This document shows, in pieces, positions 1 to 7,510 of a stretch of DNA of 64,000 nucleotides. How positions within the stretch are numbered: the stretch's first letter is position 1; every line of letters starts with the position of its first letter. The notes beneath the pieces were generated by a model, which was not told the origin of the DNA, did not search any database, and was given only the letters and a program-made list of their open reading frames with translations. Both the position numbers and the translations under genes were made by a program. This DNA comes from Pseudoclavibacter sp. RFBB5. Lineage in GTDB: Bacteria > Actinomycetota > Actinomycetes > Actinomycetales > Microbacteriaceae. The stretch is from assembly GCF_002931555.1 (NCBI RefSeq), contig NZ_PSTZ01000001.1, positions 186,001 through 250,000 on the forward strand, given 5' to 3'.

Positions 1-240
1 GCGACGAGCGGGCTCACGACGTACGCCGCGAACCGCGCCCTCTCGGTCTCGGCTCCGGATGCGGACGGCCGCGTCACGGTCGACTTCAACCGCGCCGTGA
101 ACCTGCCGTGCGCGTACACGGTCTTCGCGACGTGCCCGCTGCCTCCCGCCGAGAACCGGCTGCCGGTGGGCATCGAGGCTGGCGAGAAGACGCCGCTGTC
201 CAAGGCCGGCGGCGACGCGGGGAGTGAGCCCGCCGTATGA
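1..240 (+). CDS. DUF1684 family protein, C-terminal part only
   Basis: The first 79 codons in frame 1 are open and end with TGA at 238-240. The translation contains the C-terminal signature of DUF1684 proteins: NLPCAYTVFATCPLPPAENR followed by LPVGIEAGEK. The gene starts upstream of the window, so its start and N-terminal domain cannot be judged. Its stop overlaps the start of the next gene in an ATGA arrangement, which suggests translational coupling. The biochemical role of DUF1684 is not established; the family assignment rests on motif recognition. Confidence 0.75.
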   Translation, partial: ATSGLTTYAANRALSVSAPDADGRVTVDFNRAVNLPCAYTVFATCPLPPAENRLPVGIEAGEKTPLSKAGGDAGSEPAV

Positions 241-1337
241 CGCAGACCGCATCCGTCGCGACGCAGGATGCACGCGCGACGCCGTCCGCGGCTGTGCGCG
301 TCCGCGAGTCGCGGCCCGCCGACTGGCCAGAGGTGGTCCGGGTCAGCGAGGCGGCCTTCGCGGCCGGGCCGTACGGTCACCTGCCCGTCGGCGAGGAGCG
401 ACAGCGCCTCGTGCGCGACGTCGAGGGCCGGGCCGCGGCGGGCAGCGTGCTCGTGGCGGAGCGTCTGACTGAGCGTCGGGCAGAGCAGGCCAGCGAGATC
501 CTCGGCACGCTCAGCATCGCGCGGGCGGGCGCCGGCCCATCGCGGCTCGCGGTCGCCGACGAGGCCGAGGTTCGGCTCCTCGCCGTCTCGCCGACCGCCC
601 AGCGGCTCGGCGTCGCGAGGCGCCTCATGCTCGCGGCGAGCGAGACCGCCCTCGGCTGGGGTGCGTCCGCGCTCGTGCTCGACACGGGTGACCGCAACTC
701 CGCGGCGCAGGCGCTCTACGAGGGGCTCGGCTACCGGCGCACCAACGAGCCCGGCCAGCCCGGCCAGCGCGGCGTCGCGAGCGAGGGACGCATCCCGCAC
801 GTCGACTACCGGCTGCAGCTGCAACCCGCCCCGGGCGTCGTCGTGCGGCTCGTGCGACCCAGCGAGGTCGACGCGGTCGCCGAGCTGTCGCTGCGCGCCT
901 ACGAGCTCGAGTACAGCATCTCCGGCAGCTACCGCGACGACATCATCTCCGTCGGCGAGCGGGCGGCGGCCCATCAGGTGTGGGTGGCGGTGGATCCGCA
1001 GAGCGGCGAGCTGCTCGGATCCGTCGCGACGCCGAAGCCGGGGGAGCACCTCACCTCGTTGCCGCAGCGTGATGACGAGCTCGACTTCCGGCTCTTGGCG
1101 GTCGACCCGAGCGCCCGCGGACGCGGTGTCGGGGCCGCGCTCACGACGCTCGTGATCGAGCTCGCACGGTTGCGGGGTCTGCGTCGAGTCGTCATGAACA
1201 GCGGCCCGCAGATGGTGCGCGCTCACCGCCTGTACGAGCGCCTCGGGTTCTCGATCCTCGAGTCGCGCGTGCGCACCGTCGATCCGGGTGACGGCCGCGC
1301 GCCGTTCCAGCTGCTCGCGTTCTCGATCGACGTGTGA
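237..1337 (+). CDS. Tandem-domain GNAT N-acetyltransferase
   Basis: A 366-residue protein with two GNAT folds in series. The first spans about residues 20-195 and has the acetyl-CoA loop QRLGVARRLM. The second spans about 205-360 and has RGRGVGAALT followed by the NSGPQMVRAHRLYERLGF motif. Both halves would bind acetyl-CoA and move the acetyl group to an amine, but the substrate cannot be predicted. The ATG at 237 overlaps the preceding TGA, which supports this start. Tandem GNAT proteins are common in actinobacteria and often only one half is active. Confidence 0.85.
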   Translation: MTQTASVATQDARATPSAAVRVRESRPADWPEVVRVSEAAFAAGPYGHLPVGEERQRLVRDVEGRAAAGSVLVAERLTERRAEQASEILGTLSIARAGAGPSRLAVADEAEVRLLAVSPTAQRLGVARRLMLAASETALGWGASALVLDTGDRNSAAQALYEGLGYRRTNEPGQPGQRGVASEGRIPHVDYRLQLQPAPGVVVRLVRPSEVDAVAELSLRAYELEYSISGSYRDDIISVGERAAAHQVWVAVDPQSGELLGSVATPKPGEHLTSLPQRDDELDFRLLAVDPSARGRGVGAALTTLVIELARLRGLRRVVMNSGPQMVRAHRLYERLGFSILESRVRTVDPGDGRAPFQLLAFSIDV

Positions 1338-1453
1338 CCTAGCGGGCCGCCCCGCGCGAGTCTGGACGTTGCCCAGGAGCCACCGATCCGACGCGGAGGT
1401 CGGTTCCGAATGATGGTGGAAGCGTCGCAGGGTGCGGCGCGGGAAGGCAACCA

Positions 1454-2290
1454 ATGACTGAGATCCTCGCTCACCACGGCCTGCTCACCGACACGAAGCT
1501 CCACGTCGACGACACGGGCGGGACTGGCCGCCCTGTTGTGCTCATCCACGGCTGGCCCCTCTCGGGAGAGGCCTGGAATCACCAGGTGCCGGCATTCGAG
1601 GCGGCCGGCCACCGCGTGGTGACCTACGACCGCCGCGGCTTCGGCCGCAGCGACAAGCCGCTGACCGGATACAGCTACGACGACTTCGCGGACGACCTGC
1701 AGGCCGTCCTCGAGGCCCTGAACCTGCGCGACGTGACGCTCGTCGGCTTCTCCATGGGTGGCGGCGAGGTGGCACGCTACCTCGCCAAGTTCGGTGACGA
1801 GCGCGTGCACAGCGTCGTCTTCGCATCCGCCGTGCCGCCGTACCTGCTGAAGACGCCCGCCAACCCCGACGGCCCCCTCGAAGCGGGGGAAGCCGCGAAG
1901 ATGACGGCCGCGCTCACCGCGAACCAGGAGTCGTTCTACGACGACTTCATCACCACGTTCTACTCGGTCGACGGCACGCTCGTCGTGTCAGAAGCCGAGC
2001 GGCAGGCCGCCATCGACCTCACGAAGCAGGCCTTCAAGCCAGCCGCGCTGCAGGCCATGGCGGCATTCGCGAACACCGACTTCCGCGACGACCTGCAGGC
2101 GGTGAAGGTGCCGACGCTCGTCATCCACGGAGACAGCGACGCGACCGTGCCGTTCGAGGGTTCCGGGGCCCGCACCAACGAAGCCATCGCTGGCTCTGAG
2201 CTGTACGTCGTGGCGGATGCGCCCCACGGCGTCAACGTCAGCCACGCCGAAGAGTGGAATCGGGTCGTGCTGGAGTTCCTGAACCGCTGA
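1454..2290 (+). CDS. Alpha/beta hydrolase, non-haem chloroperoxidase-like
   Basis: A 278-residue alpha/beta hydrolase. The oxyanion region is HGWPLSG (32-38), the nucleophile elbow is GFSMGGG with Ser100, the acid is expected in the HGDSDATVP segment near 225, and the catalytic His is probably His258 in DAPHG. The order and the GFSMGGGE elbow match bacterial cofactor-free haloperoxidase/esterases, so hydrolysis of a small ester or perhydrolysis is likely. The ATG has GGGAAGG about 7 bases upstream. A strong hairpin follows the stop, so it is probably transcribed alone. Confidence 0.88.
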   Translation: MTEILAHHGLLTDTKLHVDDTGGTGRPVVLIHGWPLSGEAWNHQVPAFEAAGHRVVTYDRRGFGRSDKPLTGYSYDDFADDLQAVLEALNLRDVTLVGFSMGGGEVARYLAKFGDERVHSVVFASAVPPYLLKTPANPDGPLEAGEAAKMTAALTANQESFYDDFITTFYSVDGTLVVSEAERQAAIDLTKQAFKPAALQAMAAFANTDFRDDLQAVKVPTLVIHGDSDATVPFEGSGARTNEAIAGSELYVVADAPHGVNVSHAEEWNRVVLEFLNR

Positions 2291-2314
2291 GCCTCGCCCC
2301 CGTGCTGACCCCGA

Positions 2315-2345
2315 GACCCGCTCGCCACCTCCTGGCGGGCGGGTC
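2315..2345 (+). terminator. Hairpin terminator after the alpha/beta hydrolase
   Basis: A 13-base arm GACCCGCTCGCCA pairs with TGGCGGGCGGGTC across a 5-base loop with a single G-T pair, and TT follows. It starts 25 bases after the hydrolase stop. There is no long T tract, which is usual for actinobacterial terminators. Confidence 0.65.
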
Positions 2346-2593
2346 TTCGGCGTCTCACGGGCACCTTACAGAGGGCGTGCGCCCGGTGGCAGCGAATGCA
2401 CCGACATCGCCGTCATCGCAGGGCTCGCAGGATTCGCTGGGAATCGCGGATCGTGCCCCGCAGACGCCGATGAGCCCCCGGTCCGTTTGACAGCAGGTCG
2501 ACCGGCTTGCTGGGCTGGCCTCAGATCGACTCGCAGGACCGGAAGCATCCCGAGACAACGAAGGCCAGGCAGGCGCCGGCCGGAGGAGGCGTG
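2346..2593. other. Intergenic stretch before a small gene
   Basis: No coding signal stands out here on either strand. TTGACA at 2487-2492 is a consensus -35 hexamer, but no convincing -10 lies 16-19 bases downstream. The stretch ends in the strong Shine-Dalgarno GGAGGAGG at 2582-2589 of the next gene. Confidence 0.4.
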
Positions 2594-2797
2594 ATGAAGA
2601 CGAACAGCGTGATTGAGACCAAGGAGCTCGACTCGACGACGTCGAGCGGCGCCGACGAGACCCGGCCCGCCGCAGCGCACGGTGGCGGCCCGGCCCCGAG
2701 CCGCGATGCCCACGGCCTGCCGACGGGGGCCGCCCTGCGGGAGTGGCGCCGCGCGCATCCCAGGGCCACGATCGCGGACGCCATCGCCGCGCACTGA
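2594..2797 (+). CDS. Small hypothetical protein (67 aa)
   Basis: The start is chosen at ATG 2594 because GGAGGAGG lies just upstream; GTG at 2591 is an alternative. The N-terminal two thirds (Thr, Ser, Gly, Ala and Pro rich) look disordered. The last 20 residues, ALREWRRAHPRATIADAIAA, could form an amphipathic helix and may be the conserved functional part. I do not recognise the family. It lies 29 bp before pyrE, but pyrE has its own promoter, so the two need not be linked. Confidence 0.6.
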   Translation: MKTNSVIETKELDSTTSSGADETRPAAAHGGGPAPSRDAHGLPTGAALREWRRAHPRATIADAIAAH

Positions 2798-2814
2798 CGG
2801 GCGCGGCGGGCGAT

Positions 2815-2820
2815 TAGGCT
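2815..2820 (+). promoter_or_regulatory. -10 box of a leaderless pyrE transcript
   Basis: TAGGCT lies exactly 6 bases before the GTG of pyrE, placing the transcript 5' end at or very near the start codon. No Shine-Dalgarno is present. The same arrangement recurs at several other genes in this window. Confidence 0.6.
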
Positions 2821-2826
2821 TGGCCC

Positions 2827-3375
2827 GTGACGACAGACCGCGACGCCCTCATCGAACTCATCCGCGACGAAGCCGTGTTCCACGGTGACTTCACCCTCAC
2901 GAGCGGGAAGAAGGCGACGTACTACATCGACCTCCGCAAGCTGAGCCTCGACCACCGCGCGTCTCCCCTCATGGGCCGCGTGCTGCTCGACCTCGTCGAG
3001 GAGTTCGGGCCCGTGGACGCTGTGGGTGGCCTCACGATGGGCGCCGACCCGCTCGCGAGCGCCGTCATGCACCAGGGGCTCGCGCAGGGCAAGATCGTCG
3101 ACGCGTTCGTCGTGCGCAAGGAGCCGAAGGACCACGGCCGCGGCCGCCAGGTCGAGGGCCCCGACCTGGAGGGCAAGCGGGTCGTCGTGCTCGAGGACAC
3201 CTCCACGACGGGCGGCTCGCCGCTGAAGGCCATCGAGGCCCTCGAGAAGGTCGGAGCGAACGTCGTCGGCGTCGCCGTCATCGTCGACCGCGCCACGGAA
3301 GCGCAGGGCATCATCGAGGCCGCGGGCTACCCGTACCGTGCCGCCATCGGCCTCGAAGACCTGGGCCTCGCCTAG
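2827..3375 (+). CDS. pyrE: Orotate phosphoribosyltransferase
   Basis: A 182-residue type I phosphoribosyltransferase that joins orotate to PRPP to give orotidine 5'-monophosphate in cytosolic pyrimidine synthesis. The PRPP-binding signature is RVVVLEDTSTTGGSPLKAI (about 118-136); the N-terminal HGDFTLTSGKKATYYIDLRK matches the orotate-binding hood, and RKEPKDHGRG carries the flexible-loop lysine region. Length is normal for the family. GTG at 2827 is favoured by the TAGGCT box 6 bases upstream. It stands apart from other pyr genes. Confidence 0.95.
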   Translation: MTTDRDALIELIRDEAVFHGDFTLTSGKKATYYIDLRKLSLDHRASPLMGRVLLDLVEEFGPVDAVGGLTMGADPLASAVMHQGLAQGKIVDAFVVRKEPKDHGRGRQVEGPDLEGKRVVVLEDTSTTGGSPLKAIEALEKVGANVVGVAVIVDRATEAQGIIEAAGYPYRAAIGLEDLGLA

Positions 3376-3386
3376 GCGCTCGCGGC

Positions 3387-3929
3387 GTGACCAACATCCG
3401 TGGAGCAGCTGGGCGCCGCAACCGCGGCGTGCTGGCGGCGCTGCTCGGCGTGCTCGTCCTCGGCGGGGTCGCGCTCGGAGTCTGGCTCCAGCCGTTCGGC
3501 GACGGGACCGTGCCGCCAGAAGAGACCGCCAGCCCGCCCACGACGACGGTGCCGCTCGCCGGCGTCGATGCCTCCCTGCTCGAGCCTGGCCAGTGCATCC
3601 AGGACTTCGTGTCGGCGTGGGAGCCACGCTTCGAGGCCGTCGACTGCGCCCTCGAGCACTCCGGACAGCTGCTCGCCGAGGTCGAGGCGACACCCCTCTC
3701 CGAGAGCGACGAGTACCCGGGCGAGGAAGCGCTGCGCGACCGCGCCCAGATCACCTGCCAGGCGACGGACGTCCTCGACACGACCGTCGCGGCGACCCTC
3801 CCCGGACTCGTCATCGAGGCCAGCTACCCGCTGAGCCAGGACGACTGGGACGCAGGGCACCGCAGCTACCGCTGCTTCGCCTCCACACCGGGAGCATCCA
3901 CGACTGGCTCGCTCACTGCCAGCGAGTAG
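3387..3929 (+). CDS. Septum-formation-domain-like membrane-anchored protein
   Basis: A 180-residue protein with a basic N-terminus, one membrane segment at about 14-34 (VLAALLGVLVLGGVALGVWL), a Thr/Pro-rich linker and an extracytoplasmic domain. The GQCIQDF ... VDCALEHSGQLLAEV pattern with paired cysteines and CxxxH is that of the actinobacterial septum-formation (Septum_form) domain. It is probably anchored outside the membrane; a role in division is inferred only from the family name. GTG at 3387 follows pyrE by 11 bp, so co-transcription is possible. Confidence 0.7.
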   Translation: MTNIRGAAGRRNRGVLAALLGVLVLGGVALGVWLQPFGDGTVPPEETASPPTTTVPLAGVDASLLEPGQCIQDFVSAWEPRFEAVDCALEHSGQLLAEVEATPLSESDEYPGEEALRDRAQITCQATDVLDTTVAATLPGLVIEASYPLSQDDWDAGHRSYRCFASTPGASTTGSLTASE

Positions 3930-3968
3930 TCCGGCGGCAGCCCAGGGCGCGACGACTACCCTGATCGC

Positions 3969-4394
3969 ATGACCTTCGTGAGTGAATCCATCGACATCGA
4001 TGTGCCCGTCGACGTGCTGTTCAGCCTGTACGCGGAGCCGGAGTCGCTCCCCAGCGTGCTCAGCATCGTGAAGCACGTCGAGGTGCTCGGCCCCGACCTC
4101 ATCCGCTGGGATGTGGAGCTCGTCGGCCAGCGTCGGTCCATCGACGCGAGGGTCGTCGTCAACGAGCCGGGCGAGCGCCTGCGCTGGGAGTCGGTCGAGG
4201 GGCGCGCGTCCTTCGCCGCCGAGGTGCGCACCGAGGCGATCACGCCAGCGAGCACCCGCGTGACCGTCGACGCCGAGTTCGACGCCGGTGGCATCGCCGA
4301 GCGCCTCGGCCTCGCGAAGCCCATCGCCGCCGCCGCCATCGCCAGCGAGCTCCGCAACGCGAAGAAGAGTGCGGAGGCGCAGGCCGCGCAATAG
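3969..4394 (+). CDS. SRPBCC (START-like) family protein
   Basis: A 141-residue protein of the polyketide cyclase/START-like fold. It starts with the typical first strand SESIDIDVPVDVLFSLYAEPE, has the central beta segments WDVELVGQRRSIDARVVV and ERLRWESVEG, and ends in a long C-terminal helix rich in Ala, Lys and Glu. Such proteins bind hydrophobic ligands in a cavity; the ligand here is unknown. TACCCT at 3957-3962 lies 6 bases before the ATG, so this is another likely leaderless gene. Confidence 0.8.
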   Translation: MTFVSESIDIDVPVDVLFSLYAEPESLPSVLSIVKHVEVLGPDLIRWDVELVGQRRSIDARVVVNEPGERLRWESVEGRASFAAEVRTEAITPASTRVTVDAEFDAGGIAERLGLAKPIAAAAIASELRNAKKSAEAQAAQ

Positions 4395-4445
4395 CGCGTG
4401 CGGGAAGCTGGGCGGGAGCGGATAGCCCGGTGAGCCTCCGCTGAA

Positions 4446-4460
4446 GACCCTTGAAGGGTC
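4446..4460 (+). promoter_or_regulatory. Perfect 15-bp palindrome before a small acidic gene
   Basis: GACCCTTGAAGGGTC is a perfect inverted repeat (7-base arms around a central G) 26 bases upstream of the ATG at 4487. It could be an operator for an unknown regulator; nothing else in the window matches it by eye. Confidence 0.35.
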
Positions 4461-4486
4461 GAGCGCCATCTGACCACGATGGACGC

Positions 4487-4681
4487 ATGTCCATGGCAGA
4501 ACCATTCATCCCCCGCCCCCACGAGCAGCGCGAGATGCCCGCCGCCTTCGAGCCTGGCCCAGGTGCGCCCGGTGCCGCCGGAGCCGAGCCTCCAGCCCAG
4601 CAGCCCGACGTCCTGCCGCCGCCCGACCCTGAGGAGCAGGCCATCGAAGACGCGGGCCTCGACGACGACATCAACCGCTGA
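4487..4681 (+). CDS. Small acidic, proline-rich hypothetical protein (64 aa)
   Basis: The start at ATG 4487 (MSMAEPFIPRPHEQ) is preferred over upstream in-frame codons because the typical coding composition starts there. The protein is rich in Pro, Ala, Glu and Asp, has no hydrophobic core and ends EEQAIEDAGLDDDINR. It is predicted to be intrinsically disordered, and I do not recognise the family. It is followed after 43 bp by another small acidic gene, and the two may form a unit. Confidence 0.55.
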   Translation: MSMAEPFIPRPHEQREMPAAFEPGPGAPGAAGAEPPAQQPDVLPPPDPEEQAIEDAGLDDDINR

Positions 4682-4724
4682 ACGACAGCAACCGCTGAAC
4701 GACCGCAGCCGAGACGGAGGAATC

Positions 4725-4922
4725 ATGAGCGACACCAACGAGTTCTCGAACCCGAGCACGATGCCCGACCGGAACGACCCCGAGCCCGCAGAGCCGGACG
4801 CGGTCGACTCGGACACGGTCATCGACGACAAGCCGGACTCCGCTGAGGGCGTCGACGCGCCGGACAGCCCCGTCGACTACGCCATCAAGGTGGCGCGGGG
4901 CGACCACTCGACTGAGGCCTGA
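4725..4922 (+). CDS. Small acidic disordered protein (65 aa)
   Basis: ATG 4725 has GACGGAGGA ideally placed upstream, so the start is well supported. The protein begins MSDTNEFSNPSTMPDRNDPE and is dominated by Asp, Glu, Pro and Ser, with a less charged C-terminal stretch VDYAIKVARGD that may be a short helix. It has no membrane segment or cysteine. It resembles the other small acidic proteins in the window in composition, not clearly in sequence. Function unknown. Confidence 0.6.
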   Translation: MSDTNEFSNPSTMPDRNDPEPAEPDAVDSDTVIDDKPDSAEGVDAPDSPVDYAIKVARGDHSTEA

Positions 4923-4997
4923 CCCAGCTGTTCGCTTGACGCGGAGCGTCACGAGGTCGCGCTTCGCAGGGACCTGTCGTACTCTGACAGCAGAGTC

Positions 4998-5124
4998 CAC
5001 GTGCTCCGGGGTCGGTGTAATTCCGAGCCGGCGGTTATAGTCCGCGACCTGCTCCCGCAAGGGAGTGGCTGATCTGGTGAAATTCCGGAACCGACGGTGA
5101 AAGTCCGGAAGGGAGGTGCACGTG
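4998..5124 (+). ncRNA. FMN riboswitch (RFN element)
   Basis: The conserved RFN core is present in order: GCTCCGGGGTCGGTGTAATT, CCGAGCCGGCGGTTATAGTC, the variable CTCCCGCAAGGGAG hairpin, GATCTGGTGAAATTCCGG, then CCGACGGTGAAAGTCCGG. The closing P1 helix is CACGTGC (4998-5004) with GCACGTG (5118-5124). RFN elements bind flavin mononucleotide and repress riboflavin synthesis or transport genes when FMN is plentiful. Here it precedes an ABC permease and a binding protein. TACTCT at 4980-4985 is a possible -10, and a small ACTCTG/CAGAGT hairpin sits at 4981-4996. Confidence 0.95.
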
Positions 5125-5203
5125 ACGGCACGCCTCGGCGTACCGTCAGCTCGTGGAATCCGCTGACCTGTTCGGCGAACCCACGCGCCTCGTCATCCCC
5201 GGA

Positions 5204-5218
5204 GCTTTCCACGAAAGC
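5204..5218 (+). promoter_or_regulatory. Hairpin just before the permease start; possible expression platform
   Basis: GCTTTC (5204-5209) pairs perfectly with GAAAGC (5213-5218) across CAC, ending 7 bases before the permease ATG. The GAAAG in the 3' arm is the only purine-rich candidate ribosome-binding sequence there, so the hairpin could mask translation initiation. How it would communicate with the riboswitch is inference. Confidence 0.4.
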
Positions 5219-5225
5219 CGGGTAG

Positions 5226-6035
5226 ATGAACACGACGTCAGCACGCATCTCCGCACCGATCTCGGTGGCGGTCGCGGTGCTCGCTGTGTGGTGGGCCGTC
5301 ACGGCCGCCGGTCTCATCTCGCCGCAGTTTCTCCCCGCGCCGGGACAGCTCGCCGAGCGCTTCTGGCTCGACGTGACGCAGGGGCCCATGCTCTCCCACG
5401 CCTGGGTGACGCTGTCCGCGGCCCTGCTCGGCAGCCTCCTCGCGATCCTCGTCGCTGTCCCGCTCGGCTACCTCATCGCGCGCCTGCCCTGGGTCGACGT
5501 CGCGATCACCCCGTACGTCGCCGCGTCGCAGGCCGTGCCGGCCATCGCGCTGGCCCCGCTGCTCGTGCTGTGGATCGGCTACGGCCTCGCGCCCACGGTC
5601 GTGCTGTGCGCCATCATGTCGTTCTTCCCGATGATCGTCACCACGGTGCTCGGGGTGCGGCAGCTCCCGCAGGACGTCATCGAGGCCGGCCGCATCGACG
5701 GCGCCAACTGGTACCAGCTGCTGTGGTGGGTCGAGGCCCCGTTGGCGCTGCCCAGCGTGCTCGCCGGAATCCGTGCCGGCGTGACGCTGTCGATCACGGG
5801 TGCCGTCGTCGGCGAGTTCACGATGGGCGGCCGGGGCCTCGGGATGCTCCTCACCCTCAACCGCGACGCCAACGACATCCCTGGCATCTTCTCCACGCTC
5901 CTCATGCTCGTCCTCCTGGCCGTCGCGCTGTACATCCTCATGCGCCTGTTCCAGAACGCCGTCACCTGGAACGACGACGAGCCCAAGACGAAGCGACGAG
6001 CCCGCGTGCTCGCCGACGAACCCCTCCCCGCCTGA
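5226..6035 (+). CDS. ribX: ABC transporter permease, RibX-like (flavin-regulated)
   Basis: A 269-residue inner-membrane permease of the taurine/nitrate/thiamine-precursor (BPD_transp_1) class with about six membrane segments. The cytoplasmic EAA loop EAGRIDGANWYQLLWWVEAP (about 154-173) is the docking site for an ATPase. Its place directly downstream of an FMN riboswitch and upstream of an NMT1-like binding protein matches the RibXY riboflavin uptake system, so it probably moves riboflavin or a precursor. No ATP-binding gene is nearby, so a shared ATPase encoded elsewhere must be assumed. The specific name rests on the riboswitch context. Confidence 0.8.
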   Translation: MNTTSARISAPISVAVAVLAVWWAVTAAGLISPQFLPAPGQLAERFWLDVTQGPMLSHAWVTLSAALLGSLLAILVAVPLGYLIARLPWVDVAITPYVAASQAVPAIALAPLLVLWIGYGLAPTVVLCAIMSFFPMIVTTVLGVRQLPQDVIEAGRIDGANWYQLLWWVEAPLALPSVLAGIRAGVTLSITGAVVGEFTMGGRGLGMLLTLNRDANDIPGIFSTLLMLVLLAVALYILMRLFQNAVTWNDDEPKTKRRARVLADEPLPA

Positions 6036-6091
6036 CCCGAACCCCCCTGACCAAAACCGCCTGACCCGCCCATCTCGACCAGGAGACGCCC

Positions 6092-7159
6092 ATGAACCTT
6101 CACCTCAACACCGCAGGCCGCGCTGCTCGCGGCCCTCGGGTACTGCGCTCCCTGGTCGCTGCGGGTGCTGTGGCGGCCATGGCCGTGCTCGCCGGATGCT
6201 CGACCTCCCCCGATGGCAACGCCACAGACGTGACGGCCGAGCCCGCGGGAGCCGCCACCATCGGCCTCACGTACACCCCGAACATCCAGTTCGTGCCGTT
6301 CTACGTGGCCGAGGCGAAGGGCTTCTTCGAGGATGAGGGCGTCGATGTCGAGCTGCGCCATCACGGTGAAGGCGAGGACCTCTTCGGGGCTCTCGCGAAC
6401 GGCACCGAGGACTTCGTGTACGCGGGCGGCGACGAGATCACGCAGGCCCGTGCCGCAGACATCCCCGTCACCTCGGTCGCGACGCTCTACAACACGTACC
6501 CGGCGACGCTCATCGTGCCGGAGGACTCCGACATCAAGACGGCAGCGGATGCACGCGGCAAGACGATCGGCACGCCAGGACCCTACGGGCAGACGTACTT
6601 CGCGCTGCTGTCGCTGCTGCAGAGCAACGGGCTGACGGCGGACGACGTGAAGATCGAGCACATCGGCTACACGCAGCAGGTGGCGCTCACGACCGGCGCC
6701 GTCGACGGGGTCATGGGCTACGTCAACAACGACGCGGTGCAGTTCGAGAAGGCCGGCTTCCCGGTGCGCACGATCGAGATCGCGCCGGCGGACGCGCCGA
6801 CCCTCGTCGGGCCGTCGCTCGGCGTCGCCGATTCGATCATCGAGGGCGACGACGCCACGATCACACCCGTGCTCGAGGCGCTTGCCCTCGCGACGCAGTA
6901 CGTGATCGACAACCCGGACGAGTCGATCGACATCGCCGCCGAGTACATCCCGACCCTCTACACCGACGAGGCGAAGAGCGACGCGCTCGCGACCCTCGAG
7001 GCGACCATCCCGTTCCTGTCCGCACAGGACGGGCAGCCGCTCTTCACGAACGACGCCGAGGTGTGGGCCACGATGGCGACGTTCATGAGCGAGCAGGACC
7101 TGCTCGAGAAGCCGCTCGAGGGTGACGCCTTCACGAACGCGTACGTGCCGCAGGGCTAG
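6092..7159 (+). CDS. ribY: NMT1/THI5-like substrate-binding lipoprotein, RibY-like
   Basis: A 355-residue binding protein with a lipoprotein signal peptide (basic start, hydrophobic 20-34, lipobox VLAGC with Cys36). The mature part opens IGLTYTPNIQFVPFYVAEAK and continues as an NMT1-type periplasmic-binding fold (KGFFEDEGVDVELRHHGEGE, GDEITQARAADIPV, GYVNNDAVQFEKAGFPVRTI). It should capture the flavin-related ligand outside the membrane and deliver it to the preceding permease. GGAG stands 6-9 bases before the ATG. It lies 56 bp after the permease and is presumably under the same riboswitch. Confidence 0.82.
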   Translation: MNLHLNTAGRAARGPRVLRSLVAAGAVAAMAVLAGCSTSPDGNATDVTAEPAGAATIGLTYTPNIQFVPFYVAEAKGFFEDEGVDVELRHHGEGEDLFGALANGTEDFVYAGGDEITQARAADIPVTSVATLYNTYPATLIVPEDSDIKTAADARGKTIGTPGPYGQTYFALLSLLQSNGLTADDVKIEHIGYTQQVALTTGAVDGVMGYVNNDAVQFEKAGFPVRTIEIAPADAPTLVGPSLGVADSIIEGDDATITPVLEALALATQYVIDNPDESIDIAAEYIPTLYTDEAKSDALATLEATIPFLSAQDGQPLFTNDAEVWATMATFMSEQDLLEKPLEGDAFTNAYVPQG

Positions 7160-7510
7160 GAGGCGGTCGCCTCCGGGCCCTGCGGCACGTAGGTCACGCG
7201 GGCCAGATGGTGCCGCTCGAAGCCGAGCCGCACGGGGCCGGGCGTGACCACCCGCCCGTGTTCGTGACGCGGACGCCGATGTCGATCGTTCCGTCGACGG
7301 CGACGGTCAGCTCGCGCGGCCCGACCGAGGCCCAGTCGGTGGACCCGTACCCGAGCCCGTGGCCGAAGGGGATGGCGGCTCGCAGGGTCGCGAAGCCGGT
7401 CAGGCATTCCTCGTGCGCGCTGGCCGGGATGCCGAAGCGCTGCGCGGCGACGACCCGATCCTGCCGCGAGCGGTGTCGTTCCAGGCGTTGCCGCTCTGCG
7501 CCGCGCTCAC
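7157..7510 (-). pseudogene. Degraded GH3 beta-glucosidase remnant
   Basis: Read on the minus strand from GTG 7510 (overlapping the dehydrogenase stop), this opens with an N-terminal fragment VSAAQSGNAWNDTA. A frame change then leads to QDRVVAAQRFGIP and AHEECLTGFATL, the active-site-domain signature of GH3 glucosidases. It joins directly to AIPFGHGLGYGSTDW and DIGVRVTNTG, the start of the C-terminal and fibronectin-like domains. A further frame change gives a final piece ending PQGPEATAS. About 118 codons remain of a gene usually 700-800 codons long, in three frames. Internal deletions and frameshifts have destroyed it. Confidence 0.8.

Noticed and set aside
2487-2515. Promoter with consensus TTGACA upstream of the 67-aa gene
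   Set aside because: No plausible -10 hexamer stands 16-19 bases downstream.
5153-5300. Possible ATPase fragment between the riboswitch and the permease
   Set aside because: The frame from GTG 5153 shows no Walker or signature motif and continues out of phase through the permease; no evidence for a lost ATPase gene here.
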